In this document: positions 24,103-36,245 of the stretch, in pieces | Numbering within the stretch: the stretch's first letter is position 1 | Layout of the letters: each line of letters opens with the position of its first letter | DNA from: Camelus bactrianus | Taxonomy: Eukaryota; Chordata; Mammalia; Artiodactyla; Camelidae | NCBI RefSeq assembly: GCF_048773025.1 | Contig: NC_133558.1 | Location: forward strand, 21,062,501-21,126,500 | Reading direction: 5' to 3' | Length of the DNA stretch: 64,000 nucleotides | Notes under the pieces: model-generated | Told to the model about the DNA's origin: nothing | Databases searched by the model: none | What the model saw: only the letters and a program-made list of their open reading frames with translations | Program-made: the position numbers and the translations under genes

Positions 24103-24233
24103 GGGTGAGGATATAGCTCAGTGGTAGAGAGTGTGCTTAGCACGCACGGGGTCCTGGGTTCAATCCCCAGTACCGCCACTAAATAAATAAATAAACCTAA
24201 TTACCTCCCCCTACAAAACAACAACAACAACAG
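24103..24233 (+). mobile_element. Camelid tRNA-Ala SINE, copy 5, inside L1
   Basis: Well-preserved head ('atagctcagtggtagag', 'gcttagcacgc', GGTTCAATCCC), then 'agtaccgccactaaataaataaataaacctaattacctcc' and a CAA-rich tail. The imperfect repeats AGAAAATATGGG before and AGAAAATAGGG after are a likely target-site duplication. Confidence 0.92.
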
Positions 24234-25419
24234 AAAATAGGGAAAAGAAGAGGCAATTCACAGAGTAGGATATACAGGTGGCAAATAAGCATACAAAAGG
24301 CCATTAGGGAATGCAAATTAAAACATAGTGAGATATCACCACACACCCATTAGAATGGCTAAAATTAAAAATAGACCAAACCAAATGCTGGCAAAAATGC
24401 TGAAACACTGGATTACCCATCATATTGTAGGTACAACTACTCTGAAAGACAGTCCTGTAGTTTCTTCAACAAGCTGAACGTACGACTACCACGCAATTCA
24501 GCAATTATACTACTAGGCATTTATCTGAGAAAGGAAGATTTATGTCCACACAAAACCTTGTACATAAATGTTTATCCCAGCTGTATTCATAGTAGCTAAA
24601 AACTAGAAACAACCCAGATGCCCTTCAGCCGACAGTGCCATGTCCATATCATGGAATGCAACAGCAAGGAGGAGCTACCGATACACGCGACAGCCTTGTG
24701 TAAACTCCAGAGAAACATGCTGAGAGAAAAGAGCCAATCTCAAAAGGTTGTAAACTGTATATTTTCATTTATAAAACAGTCTTGCAATGACAAAATTATA
24801 AAATGGAGAACAGATTAGCAATTGCCAGAGGTTAAGGAGGGTGTGGGGCAATAGAAAAGTGGGTGTGGCTATAAAAGGGCAATGTGAGGTATCCTGGTGA
24901 TGACAGTAATCCCCGTGATACAGCATTTTGACTGTATCAGCGTATCCCGGACGTGATTTTGTACCATGGTTTTGCAAGGTGTCGTCATCAGGGGAAACTA
25001 GGTAAAGGGTACAAGGGATCTGTTTGTACTATTTCTTACAACTGCATGTGAGTCGAAAATTATCTCAAATTAAGGGTTTGATTTTTAAAAACTGACAGCA
25101 AACATTGTATATAATGAAGAACATTTAGGTGTATTTCCTTTAAGAATGATGCTCATTGTCACTGCTACTGCTTAGCATAGCGCTGGAGGTCATGGTCTGT
25201 GCTATAAAAAAATAAAAGTAACGAATTTTAAGGATTAGAAGGGAAGAAAGAACACTTTCAGTGTTGGCTGATGATACAGTATCTGCCTGCAGAGAGACAA
25301 AGAGAGAGAATATCAGTAACAAATGAAACACTAAAACCAGTAAGAAAATCCAGCAAGATTGCCCCATGTATGATCAACCTACAAAATTTGGTTACTTTCT
25401 AAAACTTGCAAATCATATA

Positions 25420-26195
25420 TCTGATAAGAGGTTAGTATCCAGAATATATTTTTTTAAATTTGTACAACCCAGCAACAACAAATAAAACCACGCACAAAAA
25501 CAATTTCAAAAAAAAATTTCAAAATGGACAAAGGATTTGAATAGACATGTCTCTAAAGATGGTAGACAAATGGCCAACAAGCATATGAAAAGATATTCAA
25601 CATCACTAATCATTAGAGAAATGCAAATCAAAGCCACAATGAAATATCACCATTAGGATGGCTTCTGTTTTTTTTTAAAAGAGAAGTAGAGACTTGAACA
25701 CGTATTTGCACCCCCATGTTCATAGCAGCACTATTCACAATAACCAGGAGGTGGAAAAAACACATATGTCCATCAATAGATGAATGGATAAACAATGTGG
25801 TCTTCACATACAATGGAACATTATTCAGCTTTAAAAAAAGGAAGGAACTCCTGTCATATGCGACAACATGGATGAACTTTGAGGACATTATGCTAAGTGA
25901 AATAAACCAGTCACGAGAAGACAAATACTGCATGACTACACTTACATGAGATGTCTAAAGCAGCCACATTCAGTGAAACATAGAGTAACGTGGTCACTGG
26001 GGGCTGGGGAGAACAGGAGATGGAGGGTTGTTGTTTAGTGAGTACAACAGTTCAGTTTTGCCAGATGAAAAAATTTTAGAGATTTGTGGCACAATAATGT
26101 GAATATGCTTAAAAGTACTGAAATGTATACTTTAAAATAGTTTAAATGGTCAGTTTTATGTTAAATGTTTTCTACCATAATTTTTTTAATTGGTT
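25420..26195 (+). mobile_element. L1 3' portion (end of ORF2 and 3' UTR)
   Basis: The text 'aatggacaaaggatttgaatagacatgtctc', 'gccaacaagcatatgaaaagat', 'gttcatagcagcactattcacaata' and 'ggaacattattcagc' is diagnostic of mammalian L1, followed by a 3' UTR with 'tactttaaaatagtttaaatggtcag'. It is 5'-truncated and broken. Confidence 0.9.
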
Positions 26196-26199
26196 TTGT

Positions 26200-27999
26200 T
26201 TCTACTGCAAGTAAGTGATTTGAAAATAAAATTACAATAAGATACCAATCACAATCGCAACAAAAGCTCTAAAATGTCCATGAATTAATCAATCATATAT
26301 AGATCACTATGAAAAAGTGAATTTTAAAAAAACATAATAAAGAACAAACAAGTCATTTGAGTAAAAAGGAAAATACCCTCTGCTTTTGCATGGGATGACT
26401 TGATAGTAAAAAGAAATCAACTATCCCCACGTTGCTCTGTATAGTCAGTATAATCTCAAGCAAAATTCTAATTTAATTTTCAGAGCTCAATAAACTTACT
26501 GTAAACCATGTATGAAAAAAAGATTCAGAAAGAGTTACAGAAACTTTGGGGCGGGGCTGGGGGAGGTGGAGAGGGAGAGCTGGAAACGAGTAGCCCAGGT
26601 CCTCCAGCAGGAAAGGACAAGCTTGGTCTTCTCCCGCTCCGGAGGACTTGTCCAAGGCCAAAGGAAGCCCGCGCTTTGCATCTTTCTCCCTCCCACCCCC
26701 CAGCCTTGGCTTCTTTCCCTCCTATTGGGAACTTGCAGACTGTCCTCCCTCTGCCTTCAGGTCTTACTCTCTGCACTTCTCCACCCTGCTGTCTGCCCCG
26801 GGCACTGACCTGTAGGACATCACAGCCTCCCTGGCTTTCTCCTGCTTTCAGCCTTGTCCAGGAGAGCAGAGGGAGGAGGAGTTTTTATTCCCTTGGCCCC
26901 CTCCCTGCAAGGTTACCTTAGGCTGGCTGTGTCCCTTGACTGAAGGGTACTGCCGCTGGCAAGGTGGGGACTCTACAGGATTTGTCCTCCTTCTAAGTTC
27001 TGATAACCCCTCCCATCCCTTGGGGTAGTGACAGCTCAGCGCCTGCTAGCTCCAGGTTACTGTACCTCCCTCTACCCACTTCCTTGTAAACAATTCCTTA
27101 CAAACGGTCTCACCTTGAACTACCCTAGTTTGAGTGTGCCGTCTGTTTTCTGTTGAGGCCCTGATACAATGAAAGTCACTTATTTCTTCATTCCCTGCCC
27201 CAGTCCACTCTGGCCAGGGGCTCTTCGAAGCCTCAGATGTAATGGAAAAGCAGGAGAGGAAGCATCAGGAAAGCCAGTGACCCCTTGTCTGGGAGCAACC
27301 TCTTTGAGTTTGGGGCATCTCCACTCTCTGCAGATCCTGGGGACCTGTCTGGCCGGGGGGTGGCAAGAAGCATTAGGGAGGAATCCCCCATGAACTGCTT
27401 CAAGGCAGTGGGAGGGCTCTTGGGAATAGCAGGCACTGCAACCAAGACCAAAATGGGGATGGAGTCCGACTCCACCCTCATCTGTCATCTGACTCCCCCA
27501 ATTTTACTTTGGAAACAGAATTACTTGAGAAGATAATCTAAAAATAATTTTCCAAAATAAACAGTGAGAGAAAATACCAATCCTTGTCTGTTCCTTTCAC
27601 ATGAACGTGTGCCTGAGTACGGGAACAAAGAGAACCTGGAACAAAGGAGCATGAGATGCCTCAGGAAAAACACTGAGGAGACATCCTCCCGGGGTGCATT
27701 TGGTTTTATTCCCATTGTCCTCAATGTTCCAAAGGAGAACCTCCAAACTGGGGTCAACACATTTCTCTAAAGTACTGGTATCCGCCCAAGGGTTGAAGTG
27801 CCTGCCCTCATGAACACAAACCCACATCCTTTATGGGTAGAGAGTTGGACCAGATGACCTTTAGAGTCAAATCCAGCTCTGAGTTCAGTTTTTAAAACAA
27901 GCAAGACATTGAAAGGAGAGAACCAATCGTTGGGATAGATATAACCCGAAAGCCCAACTCTCTCTTTCTCTCTTCCTCTCTTCCTCTCTCTCTCTCTCA

Positions 28000-28050
<51 letters not shown>

Positions 28051-29500
28051 ATGGTATTTTGCGATCTGTAACATCCTACTCTCCTCACACAGTCCTGGAG
28101 CTGGTCCATCATTACCCTTCTTCTACCTTCTTTCCAGGCACCACTCACTCCTCACTCCCCTGTGTAACAGTATATACATCCTCCCTTTTCTCCCTCTTGT
28201 AATCTCACTTCCTAGACCCCGGGAGACCTACGTGGCATTTTTTCCTACCCTTATCTGAAAGGGGACAGCCTTCCCTATAAAACAAAAACCTACAGGATGA
28301 GGGCACAGAAAAACCTGATGGGAACTTTTAGAGGGGGACCGGAAGCTCTCCAATTAGCTGACTCCCTCCCTCCTTCTCCTGGAGTCTGGTCACTGTGATT
28401 TCCACTGCTGAGACCAGACCCAGACCTTCAGATGTACAGCTTCTCCTTCACAAATGGCCAAGCAGAGACAAGACCCAAAGCCCTAGAATTTCAGAAGAAA
28501 TTGGCTTTGTCAAACAAGCAAAAACAAAAACAAGAACAGCGAATGGAGAACTGAAAATTAAGCAATACGGCAAGACTTCAAAGAGCAAGTTATTAAAGAA
28601 AGCACATAGTGGAGGAGAAGTGGAAGATTACTTACATGACATACAGGCTAAAGGATTAATGTTATACAAAAGCTTTTTAAAGACAAAACAAAATTGATAC
28701 AATTTGTAGAGATTGTTTCCTGAACCTGCATTTACTGATTAACAGAGCACACACCACTATTTCCTCTCAGAGAATAGCCATTTTGAACTCATGAACATTT
28801 TCCTCTCCCATTGAATTCTTCACTAAATTCCTTCCAGAAGAGTTGCCCTGCTTACAAGAATTCTTCTGGGGAGACCACGGATGTGGTGGAAATCAATTTA
28901 CTGATTGGACAAACACTGAGCACCCACTTCAAGTATCCATAAACAGTGCTACTACCCCCAACTCTTCTCCAGGCCCCCATCAGCATAGAAACCATGCAAG
29001 GACGAAGGGTCCCAGCCCCCACGACCACCCCTTCCACCCACCCACATACAACAATGCAGAGAAGCACCCAGGAAGAGTCCACACACAGTCTGTCTTCTGA
29101 CCCTCCCTAGCTCATCAGATTCTGATCATATGTGTTCCCACATAGACACCCACCCACAGACAGGCATCCATAACCCCTTGTTCTCCCTCCACAACTCTCT
29201 GTTAGGCTAAACTCCTCCTCCAGGACTTGTCTTCATTCCCAATTTATTTTCATTGCCTGAAGTCCAGTATCCAACTCTAATTCCAAAGGCAATTCCATAG
29301 CTCAGCTTTCTGTGTCCAGCAGGTGTCGCCCTTCACTGGGAACAAACAGTGCCTTTCATCCACCGTGTGAAATCTAGCCCCCAGTAGTGGATGCCCCTTG
29401 GGTTTGGGGTGGAAGGGAATGGAAGAAGGGTCTGAAGAGTGGTGTGCTACCAGCAGGAGGGTCCTCAGAACAAATCAGCCTAGTTACTTCCAGCTCAGAT
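26200..29500. other. Intergenic DNA, partly GC-rich, nothing firmly recognised
   Basis: The 26560-27170 part ends with 'gagtgtgccgtctgttttctgttgaggccctgataca', which resembles the end of an old interspersed repeat family I cannot name. Overlapping open frames on both strands (up to 137 codons at 26508-26921) look like by-products of GC content. The rest shows no gene. Confidence 0.4.
27957..28045. repeat. (CT)n(CA)n compound microsatellite
   Basis: About 60 bp of CT/TCTC repeats followed by about 12 CA units. The minus-strand frame across it encodes only Arg/Glu and Cys/Val repeats. Confidence 0.95.
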
Positions 29501-29509
29501 AGACAAACA

Positions 29510-29700
29510 TCCTCTAGCAAATTTGCTCTTTTATCTTAGACAAGTTATTTAACCTCTCTAAACCTCGCTTCCTGGTCAGTGACTTGGAGGAAGACAATCT
29601 GTTCCTTATGGGGTAATTGTGAAAAGTGAATGTGATGCAAACTTAAGTCACTTAGGCCAGTGCCTAGGTCTTGATAAGCACTCAAGCTAAGCTCCCATCC
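29510..29700 (+). repeat. MIR SINE (old)
   Basis: The core wording 'cttagacaagttatttaacctctctaaacctc' is the conserved MIR motif. The right part, 'ggtaattgtgaaaagtgaatgtgatgcaaa', follows the MIR consensus loosely. Confidence 0.7.
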
Positions 29701-29869
29701 CATGCAGGATGTGGAAGTAATAACCACCCAGAACTCAGATCTGAAGTTAAGCTCTGTCCCCTGAATCCTGGCTCTCTGAGGGTCTGTATCAGAGCCGTGA
29801 TGAGGATCAAATGCAACAATACACATTAAGCACCTTGTAGAATGCCTAGCCCAGAAAACTGAATGACTG

Positions 29870-30005
29870 ATAATAGCTAATGTCGCTGTTGTGGGCTCGC
29901 TATGTGCCAGATAATGGTCTTAGCCATTTACAGGTATGAGCTCATTTAATCCTCATTAAGATCCCTTATGAGATAAGTACACTGTTAATCCCCTACTTAG
30001 CCCTT
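29870..30005 (-). repeat. MIR SINE (old), antisense
   Basis: 'gctatgtgccagataatggtcttagcc', then 'gagctcatttaatcctcattaagat' reads as the reverse complement of the MIR 3' half. Confidence 0.7.
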
Positions 30006-30189
30006 ACTCTGTGACTCCGTCCCACCACAGGTTAATGTCTTCTTATGAATTATAAATCAGAAAACTGCCCCACATTCTGCTGTGTCTAGATGGGAAAATG
30101 GGAGGAAACCATGACTCCTCCACTCAAGTAGGAGAAAATCAAGCCCAGCGCCTAACTCTGCCCAGTCCCACCCCAGGAAAAAGCATGGA

Positions 30190-30518
30190 AAAAACAGTAT
30201 TTCCACCAGAGTTTATTCCTCAGAGATGACCACCAGCGACTCACTGCCCTCTGTAGCACAGGGGGACCCCAAAGAGGGTCTTTGACCTTCCTCCCCAAAT
30301 TATATTCACCCCAGAGACATAGCCTTGGTTTCAGAATATTCCCAGGAATGAGTTCCCCCAAGTTGCTAAGCGGGGACTGGGAAATTCAAAGAATCGAATA
30401 GAGAAACTCTAAGATCCAAGAATATGTGGAGGGTTTGAGGATGTTGGAAGGGCCCAGCAGCAGCCCTAAGAGTTTGAATCTCCTTCTCACATGGAGTGGA
30501 AGCTGTAGAATTCCACCT
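30190..30518 (-). other. HLA-DMB: DMB 3' UTR and polyadenylation site
   Basis: Downstream of the exon 6 stop on the minus strand. An AATAAA hexamer (plus-strand TTTATT at 30212-30217) predicts cleavage near 30190-30200, giving a 3' UTR of about 320 bases. Confidence 0.7.
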
Positions 30519-33500
30519 CTAGGAAATGTGCTGACCTGCAGAAGAAGTAAAAAGGAAATAATAAAGCACCAAGCCAACCTGACCCCATTGTTTGTCCCTT
30601 TAACCATCCATACCAGAGCACTTACTACAGTAATACTGGAAATTCTAGATCGCCAGACTCTAATACTGAGGAGCCACCTTCAGATGCTCCATTGGGTAGA
30701 AGAGGGTAGAGGAGGAGGAGCTAGGCTTCCCTCTCTCTGGCGCCTAATCCCAACAATGGCAGCTTAAATCATGCTCTTATTGGGAGGATATAGCTCAAGT
30801 GGTAGAGCGCATGCTTAGCATATACAAGGTCCTGGGTTCAATACCCAGTACTGCCTCTAAAAATAAACAAACAAACAAACAAACAAACCTAACTACCACT
30901 CCGCCCTTCAAAATAAAATAAATTAAAAGAACAAAAAACATCATACTCTTAGCTAGATCCTGGTAGATGCTCACCCCTGCTATAAGCACCATTAGCTGAA
31001 CCCAACGCTGATTCCTCTAACCCTCACCCCCTCCAAAGGACCAGCAGGCAAACAGACCAACAGAGATGTTACCTTCTGGATAAACGGACCCTGGGAGGAC
31101 AATGTAGCCTAAAAGAAGAAAACATTTGATTAGATGAAACAATCTGGTGTTATTCACAGCCAGTGGGGCAGCAATGCTTGAACCCGTCACAAACAGAACG
31201 TGAGCAGAGATCAGGGTTGAGCGTTCAGAAGGGTCACTCACCAGAGGAGGCAGCTCTCCGCCAGCTGAGCAAACCGAGAGAGAAGATGATGAGCCCCAGG
31301 CCCAGAGTCACTGCTGACACAGAAACCTTCACTGTCTGGATTGGGGACAGCCCAGGAGCTGCAAGGATAGACTTACTAGAACCAATTTCTGTTGCTCATC
31401 CCCAGAGCAACTTAATTTACTGCAACCTCCCCCTAGCAGATTCTAAGATGCCAACCCCAAGGGTCCAGCTCACAGCAACCCACTCCCAAGGAAATGATCT
31501 TTCCTCAAAACCCCCACCCTGTGGATCTCTACTCACAGAGCAACCCTGGGGAACCACGGCCCCCAGAGTTAGTACCCTGGTTTCCACCTCACTAACATGG
31601 CAGGGCCTCTCAAGACAGCCTGTTGTCTTCCTTCACCCCAAAGACACCCTCGTCCAAGAGTAAAGTGTTCCTATTCCCCCTCTCCATTTACCCATGGTGA
31701 CAATATTTGCTCTCTTATTTGCACTACCTGAGCATTTTCCTATTAACATGTCTTTTCACCTTTCCTAACTTCTGATGGTTCCATTCTGTGAGCTATCTGA
31801 GAACTTACATGTCTCCCACCCGCCCCCATCCAGATTCGCCATGTGTCCTGTCCGAACCTGTCTCCACCCTTCTCCACAGCCCCCACTTCCTGGAGCTGGT
31901 CCTACTCTGACCTGTCCCACTCGGATTCCTTTAATGCTAAAATGAACATTCCGCCACCCAAGGACACTCCTTGTGCACGCTGTGGAGGCGGTCCCAGGAG
32001 AGCTCAGGGGAGCCGGTGGGTTCCACGCCGCGCCCCTCATGTCCTTCCCAGCTGCCCAGCAAGACACAACACTTCCCACGAGGAGGGGGGAGGGGCCTGG
32101 GCTCAGCAGCCAGTCTGTCCCTGGCCTTTTGTACCCTTCCTCTTCCTCATTTTTTCCCCTCTCACTCTCTCAAGAATCCCCAAATCTGTGTGCAACTTCT
32201 CTTCTCTCATTTCCTTTAACTACTTCCACCTGGGGTTTAAACAATGATGTCTGGCCCTTGTTCAGTAGCCCCCAAGCATGCCCACCAAAGTGTCTGCCAG
32301 CCATGGCTTTTTCCTCCCTGATAGAGCAGCCCAGATTCAGTACTGCCCCCACACTGCGAGAGAGTCTCCTTTCTTCTGCGACCTTCTTTAGGTCTCCAAT
32401 TCCCATTCCTGACCTGACAACAGAATAGTTGAAATCCGAGGATCCTAGAATATTGCATCATTACCAAATCAACATCTTCTTTTCAGGACAGTCATTCTCC
32501 CCTCTCACCCTCAGACAAGCACATGACAACAGCAACCAGATCACCATGGCAACAACAACAATAACCAATTCTTTTTCCTTTTGGTACCCCCTTCCCCATC
32601 TCTCGTCATGAACCCTCTATAAGTTCCTAGAGATTCAGTGATTCTTAGCATCCTCCGTTCAACCGTATACCATGGACCTACCCATCTCACATTCCCTCTG
32701 CCAAAATACTGGTCTTTTTTCAACCACCCACTTGCAGTAGCTCTCTGCTTACATGCTAATTCTTCCCATCTGCACACACTTACTCCAGTCCTGAAGGATG
32801 GGCTCAGGAGAACCAATGTGCTCCACCACACAGGTGTAGGTGTCCCCAAAAGAGGGAGTTGTAGCCAAATGCGAGACCGTTTGGTATGTCCAGTCTCCAT
32901 TGGGCTGTGCAATATTTTGGGCACTGCTGTGAGGGAGGATTGGCTGCCCGTTCTTCCTCCACGTGATGATCACATCAGCTGGATAGAAGTCCCACACATA
33001 GCAGGCCAGCATCACGGACTCCCTCGTGTTAAAAGGAGTGGTTTTGGCTACTTGCACAGATGGTGGCCCTGCAGAGGAGGAAAAACTGGTCACAAAGGAG
33101 GGTAATATTCCTGACTTTTCCTCCAGCCTAGTTTCTTTCCTACTTCAATTCTTTTGGATTTTGCCAACCAAAACACCCCACCCCTCCCCCACCCCATCTC
33201 ATTCCATCATACATCCCTTTGAAAATGGGGGGTTATATTCTATTTCCACTTCACTCTTTCTTTTCTCCCATTCCATCACGGCTCCTTCCTTTCTTTTCTC
33301 CTCTAAAATTATGTTTGAGCATCATTAAGTAGAAGCTGGGTCTGAACTGCAAGCTGTTTCAGAAGTCATTGTATTTATTTCAACTACATAAGCTAATGAT
33401 TGTCCAGTTTGCAAAGGTAGGAAAACACTTCTGTCCTCAAATCTGATTTAACAAATCAATTTGCTAAGTAAAACCTTTTTTCCTTGAATAGTTTAAAGAA

Positions 33501-35971
33501 ACAAGACTAACTCAGGACTAACTCTCTTAAATTTGGATTAGGGTAGTCCAACTTAATGAGATTATTAATATTGCCATCCTTTTTTAATTGAAGTATAGTC
33601 AGTTTACAATGTTGTGTCAATTTCTGGTTTACAGCGTATAGTTCAGTCATAGATATAGATTCGTTTTCATATTCTTTTTCATTATAGGTTACTACAATGT
33701 ATTGAATATAATTCCCTGTACTATACAGTAGAAACTTGTTATTTGTAATCTTGCCATCTTTTAATGGTTTAGTCTTCCAGGTGACCCTTCTGCTTGCCTT
33801 GGTGTTTTTCAAGCAAAATCTTAAATAAAAATCCAAGGAATTGTGATAAAATGCAGGTTCTCTAACTTGCATCTGCAGATATTTCCATTCGATGGCTCTG
33901 TAGTGGTACTCAAAGACTTGCATTGTTAACAAGCACCTTTCTGGCACAATTCTGAGAAATCACATCTTAAGACACAATACTCTGCCCTATAGAGTCAGTC
34001 TCAGTCATTCTCAGTGCAAGTTATGAAGGGTGAGAGAGTATGCATCAGAATCCGCTGGGAGGCTGCCCCAAATATTACCATGCCTGGGCCCATCCCAGAC
34101 CTGGAACATCAAAACCTGGGATACAGAGGCATGAGCATTTTGGGAAAAGCCATTCTGGTTATTCTGACAGTTCAACCCCTGGTTGAACTTGGATCTGCAT
34201 CCTGAGATACCCTGTACAGAAAGAAAACACACATACTCTCCCCACAATAGCCCCTCACCCGCTCAAAGGTCACCTCCCCTTTCTCATCCCTGCCCCATCC
34301 CCAACAGCCACTTTGTTTCCCCTTGAGGGTCAACCCTCCCTCTCTCCACATTCTAGGTCCTCACATTTTTGGCTTCTCTTCTGCCCAAATCTCAACCCCG
34401 CCGCCAGCTGAGGGATCCTTCCTCACCTCTCCTCTCCTAACCATGCTTCCTAACAGTCCCTCTGCTCCCCCATCTCCTTACGTGTCCTGTGGGTCAGTGA
34501 TTTCCAGAAGGGCTGGGTGTGTGTGGCACAGTCCTGGAGCCCATTGGACAAGCGCTGGATCAGGTTTTCATTTCGGTTGAGGAAATCTGAGAGGTATTTA
34601 GCCAAGCCATACAGCACCCCAAATTCACAAGGGACCATATTGGCCTGCAGGGGATCCCAGCAGGTCAGCAAATCCTTGTTGAAGGAAATACAATACTTGA
34701 ACTCCTTTGGTGTCCCGTCATCATCCAACAGACAGCTGCTTTCCACATGAGCCACAAAGCCACCTACAGGGGCCAGAGAAGGGGAGGGCAGGTCACCATC
34801 TTCTGCTGGGAGTCCAAGCTTCAGTTACACCCAGTGACTGGGGTATAGGTTCCTGCCGGAGGCAGCATCTCCTGACCAAGCTTGTGTCCTAGAGTCTCTG
34901 AGAGTCCCCATTCAGGGAATAGATGGTAGTAGCAGAGGACTTTTTAGATCCCATCTCCTTTTTATGTGAGACCAAGTATGGGGACAGGAGTGGCCCCAAG
35001 TGATGTGCATGTGTAAACACAGGATAAGACCTTCAGTAAGGCAAAAAATTTGTTTTAATTTTTAGAAGTAATTATTTTATTTAACTGGCAAAAAAGAAAA
35101 TTGAAAATGTTTTGGAGGAGGGAGAAGGTATAGCTCAGTGGGAGAGTACATGCCTAGCATGCACAAGGTCCTGGGTTAAATCCCCGGTACCTCTATTAAA
35201 AAGAAACAAATAAATAAACCTAATTACCTCCCCCTAAATTTGTTTTAAAAAAAGAAAATGTTTTATTTATTTAAATAAATACTTAAATATTGTCATATTA
35301 TGATACATACATACACATCTACACACACACACAAAAAGGAATAACCAGGTATGACATAAAAGTGTGAAATGTCTTCCTAATTTTTTTCTCGACGTTTTCT
35401 ATGAAGCAATCAGGAGTTAATTGTTTCTCAATGTGATTTTTATTTATAGATAATAAGTTCTTAGATAATATTAAATCTATTCAATAGAACATTGAAAACT
35501 AATTAAAGAATATCTATTTCAAAATAAACCTTATTATTACAGTAAGGCAAATTATTGAGTGGAAAGGGGTGGGGTGGTCAAAGGAAAGAGTTAGCTTTGT
35601 CCTGTGCTGGCTATATTATTAAATATTCATGCTCGCTCACGAAGCATTCACTATGTACCAGGTACTGTGCTAGGCGGTTGCAGCAGTAAACAAAACAGAT
35701 TTTGCCTTTGCCTACATTCCAGCAGGAACTGTCTATAACACAAATAATTATACAGCTTAATTACGATTAAAGTTGCGACAAAGATACAATACAAAGTGCT
35801 ATAGGCTTGTATAATAGGGAGACAACTTGTTTGGGATGTCCGAATCCAATAATAAACTAACCCTCTTACTCCAAAGGAGCAGAGGATGGGAGGGTCCCAG
35901 GAGGGAATGTCCTTACCTGCTCCGGTGCAGCCCAGGCTGAGGCCCAGCAGCAGCGGCAGGAGGGATGTCAT
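30519..35971 (-). CDS. HLA-DMB: MHC class II DM beta chain, complete six-exon gene
   Basis: DM beta pairs with DM alpha in late endosomes, releases CLIP and edits peptides on classical class II. Coding exons, with canonical GT-AG borders in phase 1: 35917-35971 (signal peptide MTSLLPLLLGLSLGCTGA), 34482-34763 (beta1; CLLDD, KYCISFNKDLLTCWDP), 32784-33068 (Ig-type beta2; C135-C192, TWRKNG, TYTCVVEH), 31242-31358 (connecting peptide and TM, TLGLGLIIFSLGLLSW), 31073-31108 and 30519-30535 (tail, ends GQHIS). The total is 263 aa, the human length, with no frame break. The tail keeps a YxxPhi lysosomal sorting signal (Y248-I-V-L; YTPL in human). Residue 110, Asn of the single human N-glycosylation sequon (NRT), is His here (HRT), and no other NxS/T is seen. 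The start is fixed by the signal peptide and the alignment to the family. DMA lies 8 kb upstream on the same strand. Confidence 0.97.
30778..30930 (+). mobile_element. Camelid tRNA-Ala SINE, copy 6, in DMB intron 5
   Basis: The head 'atatagctcaagtggtagagcgc', 'gcttagcatatac', 'gggttcaatacccagtactgcc', (AAAC)n and an A-rich tail. The flanks ATCATGCTCTTA and ATCATACTCTTA form a 12-bp target-site duplication with one mismatch. It is antisense to DMB, between exons 5 and 6, and leaves splice sites untouched. Confidence 0.92.
33580..33750 (-). repeat. L1 3' end in DMB intron 2, minus orientation
   Basis: 'tttttaattgaagtatagtcagtttacaatgttgtgtcaatttctgg' and 'gaatataattccctgtactatacagtagaaacttgttatt' are the reverse complement of the cetartiodactyl L1 3' UTR seen at 6035. 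A 146-codon minus frame (33507-33947) merely crosses this and the neighbouring repeat. Confidence 0.8.
34020..34205 (+). mobile_element. MER5-like DNA transposon in DMB intron 2, diverged
   Basis: 'gagagtatgcatcagaatccgctgggaggctg', 'cctgggcccatcccagacc' follow the MER5 order. The right half is poorly preserved. Confidence 0.5.
35112..35245 (+). mobile_element. Camelid tRNA-Ala SINE, copy 7, in DMB intron 1
   Basis: 'aggtatagctcagtgggagagtacatgcctagcatgcacaagg', 'gggttaaatccccggtacctc', then (AAAT)n and 'cctaattacctcccc'. Antisense to DMB. Confidence 0.92.
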
Positions 35972-36175
35972 TCTCCGCTCTGGGCAGCCCCAGGGAATTC
36001 AGTCCCCTGGACCAGCTCTTCCAGGGGCCTTGGGTCCTCGCCTGCTCCAGAAGTCCCAGCCTGGGTAGGTGGTCTCCAGACGCTGAGTGGGAATGTGGTA
36101 ACGCCCAGGCCCCCCTGATGCTCTCTAAGTGAGTGGTTCTCAGCAACCAAGCCCCTAGATACTAAACCTGTTCCT
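35972..36175 (-). promoter_or_regulatory. HLA-DMB: DMB 5' leader and proximal promoter
   Basis: Region between the DMB start codon and the upstream SXY-like elements. No clear TATA box is seen. The transcription start cannot be fixed from sequence. Confidence 0.5.
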
Positions 36176-36245
36176 TACCAGCGCATCTAAGTCGCTGTCC
36201 CAAACAGAATTGTCAGATTGGCTGGGTAGGTGGGGACAAGTGTAC

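Larger units (their letters stand above)
22690..25090 (+). mobile_element. L1 ORF2 3' half plus 3' UTR, with two nested insertions
   Basis: Sequence from about 23160 follows the end of L1 ORF2: 'gagataaacatacaaaaatcaattgtatttctatatac', 'ttgtatcaaaattcc', 'gaactagaatagctaaaac', 'agatcaatggaatag', 'caagagatttttgac', then 'gaaatgcaaattaaaac', 'atctgagaaaggaagatttatg' and a 3' UTR reaching about 25090. Stops and frame breaks are frequent. A Tigger2/MER28-like element (22888-23103) and a SINE (24103-24233) are inserted in it. It is an inactive LINE. Confidence 0.85.

Noticed and set aside
26508-26921. Possible exon in a GC-rich stretch (137-codon frame)
   Set aside because: Frames are equally open on both strands, without splice-site support, and the downstream flank resembles an old interspersed repeat.
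1-30000. CRISPR arrays, operons, toxin systems or a prophage-like island
   Set aside because: The window is vertebrate DNA. Repeats are SINE, LINE, DNA transposon, LTR relic or microsatellite; no regularly spaced repeats with unique spacers are present.
30778-30850. tRNA-Ala gene-like sequence with A and B boxes (and the similar heads of nine other SINEs)
   Set aside because: The cloverleaf is imperfect and is always followed by the same A/T-rich linker and tail. These are SINE heads, not tRNA genes.
33507-33947. 146-codon minus-strand open frame in DMB intron 2
   Set aside because: It reads across an L1 3' end and a MER5-like fragment, so it is repeat-derived.
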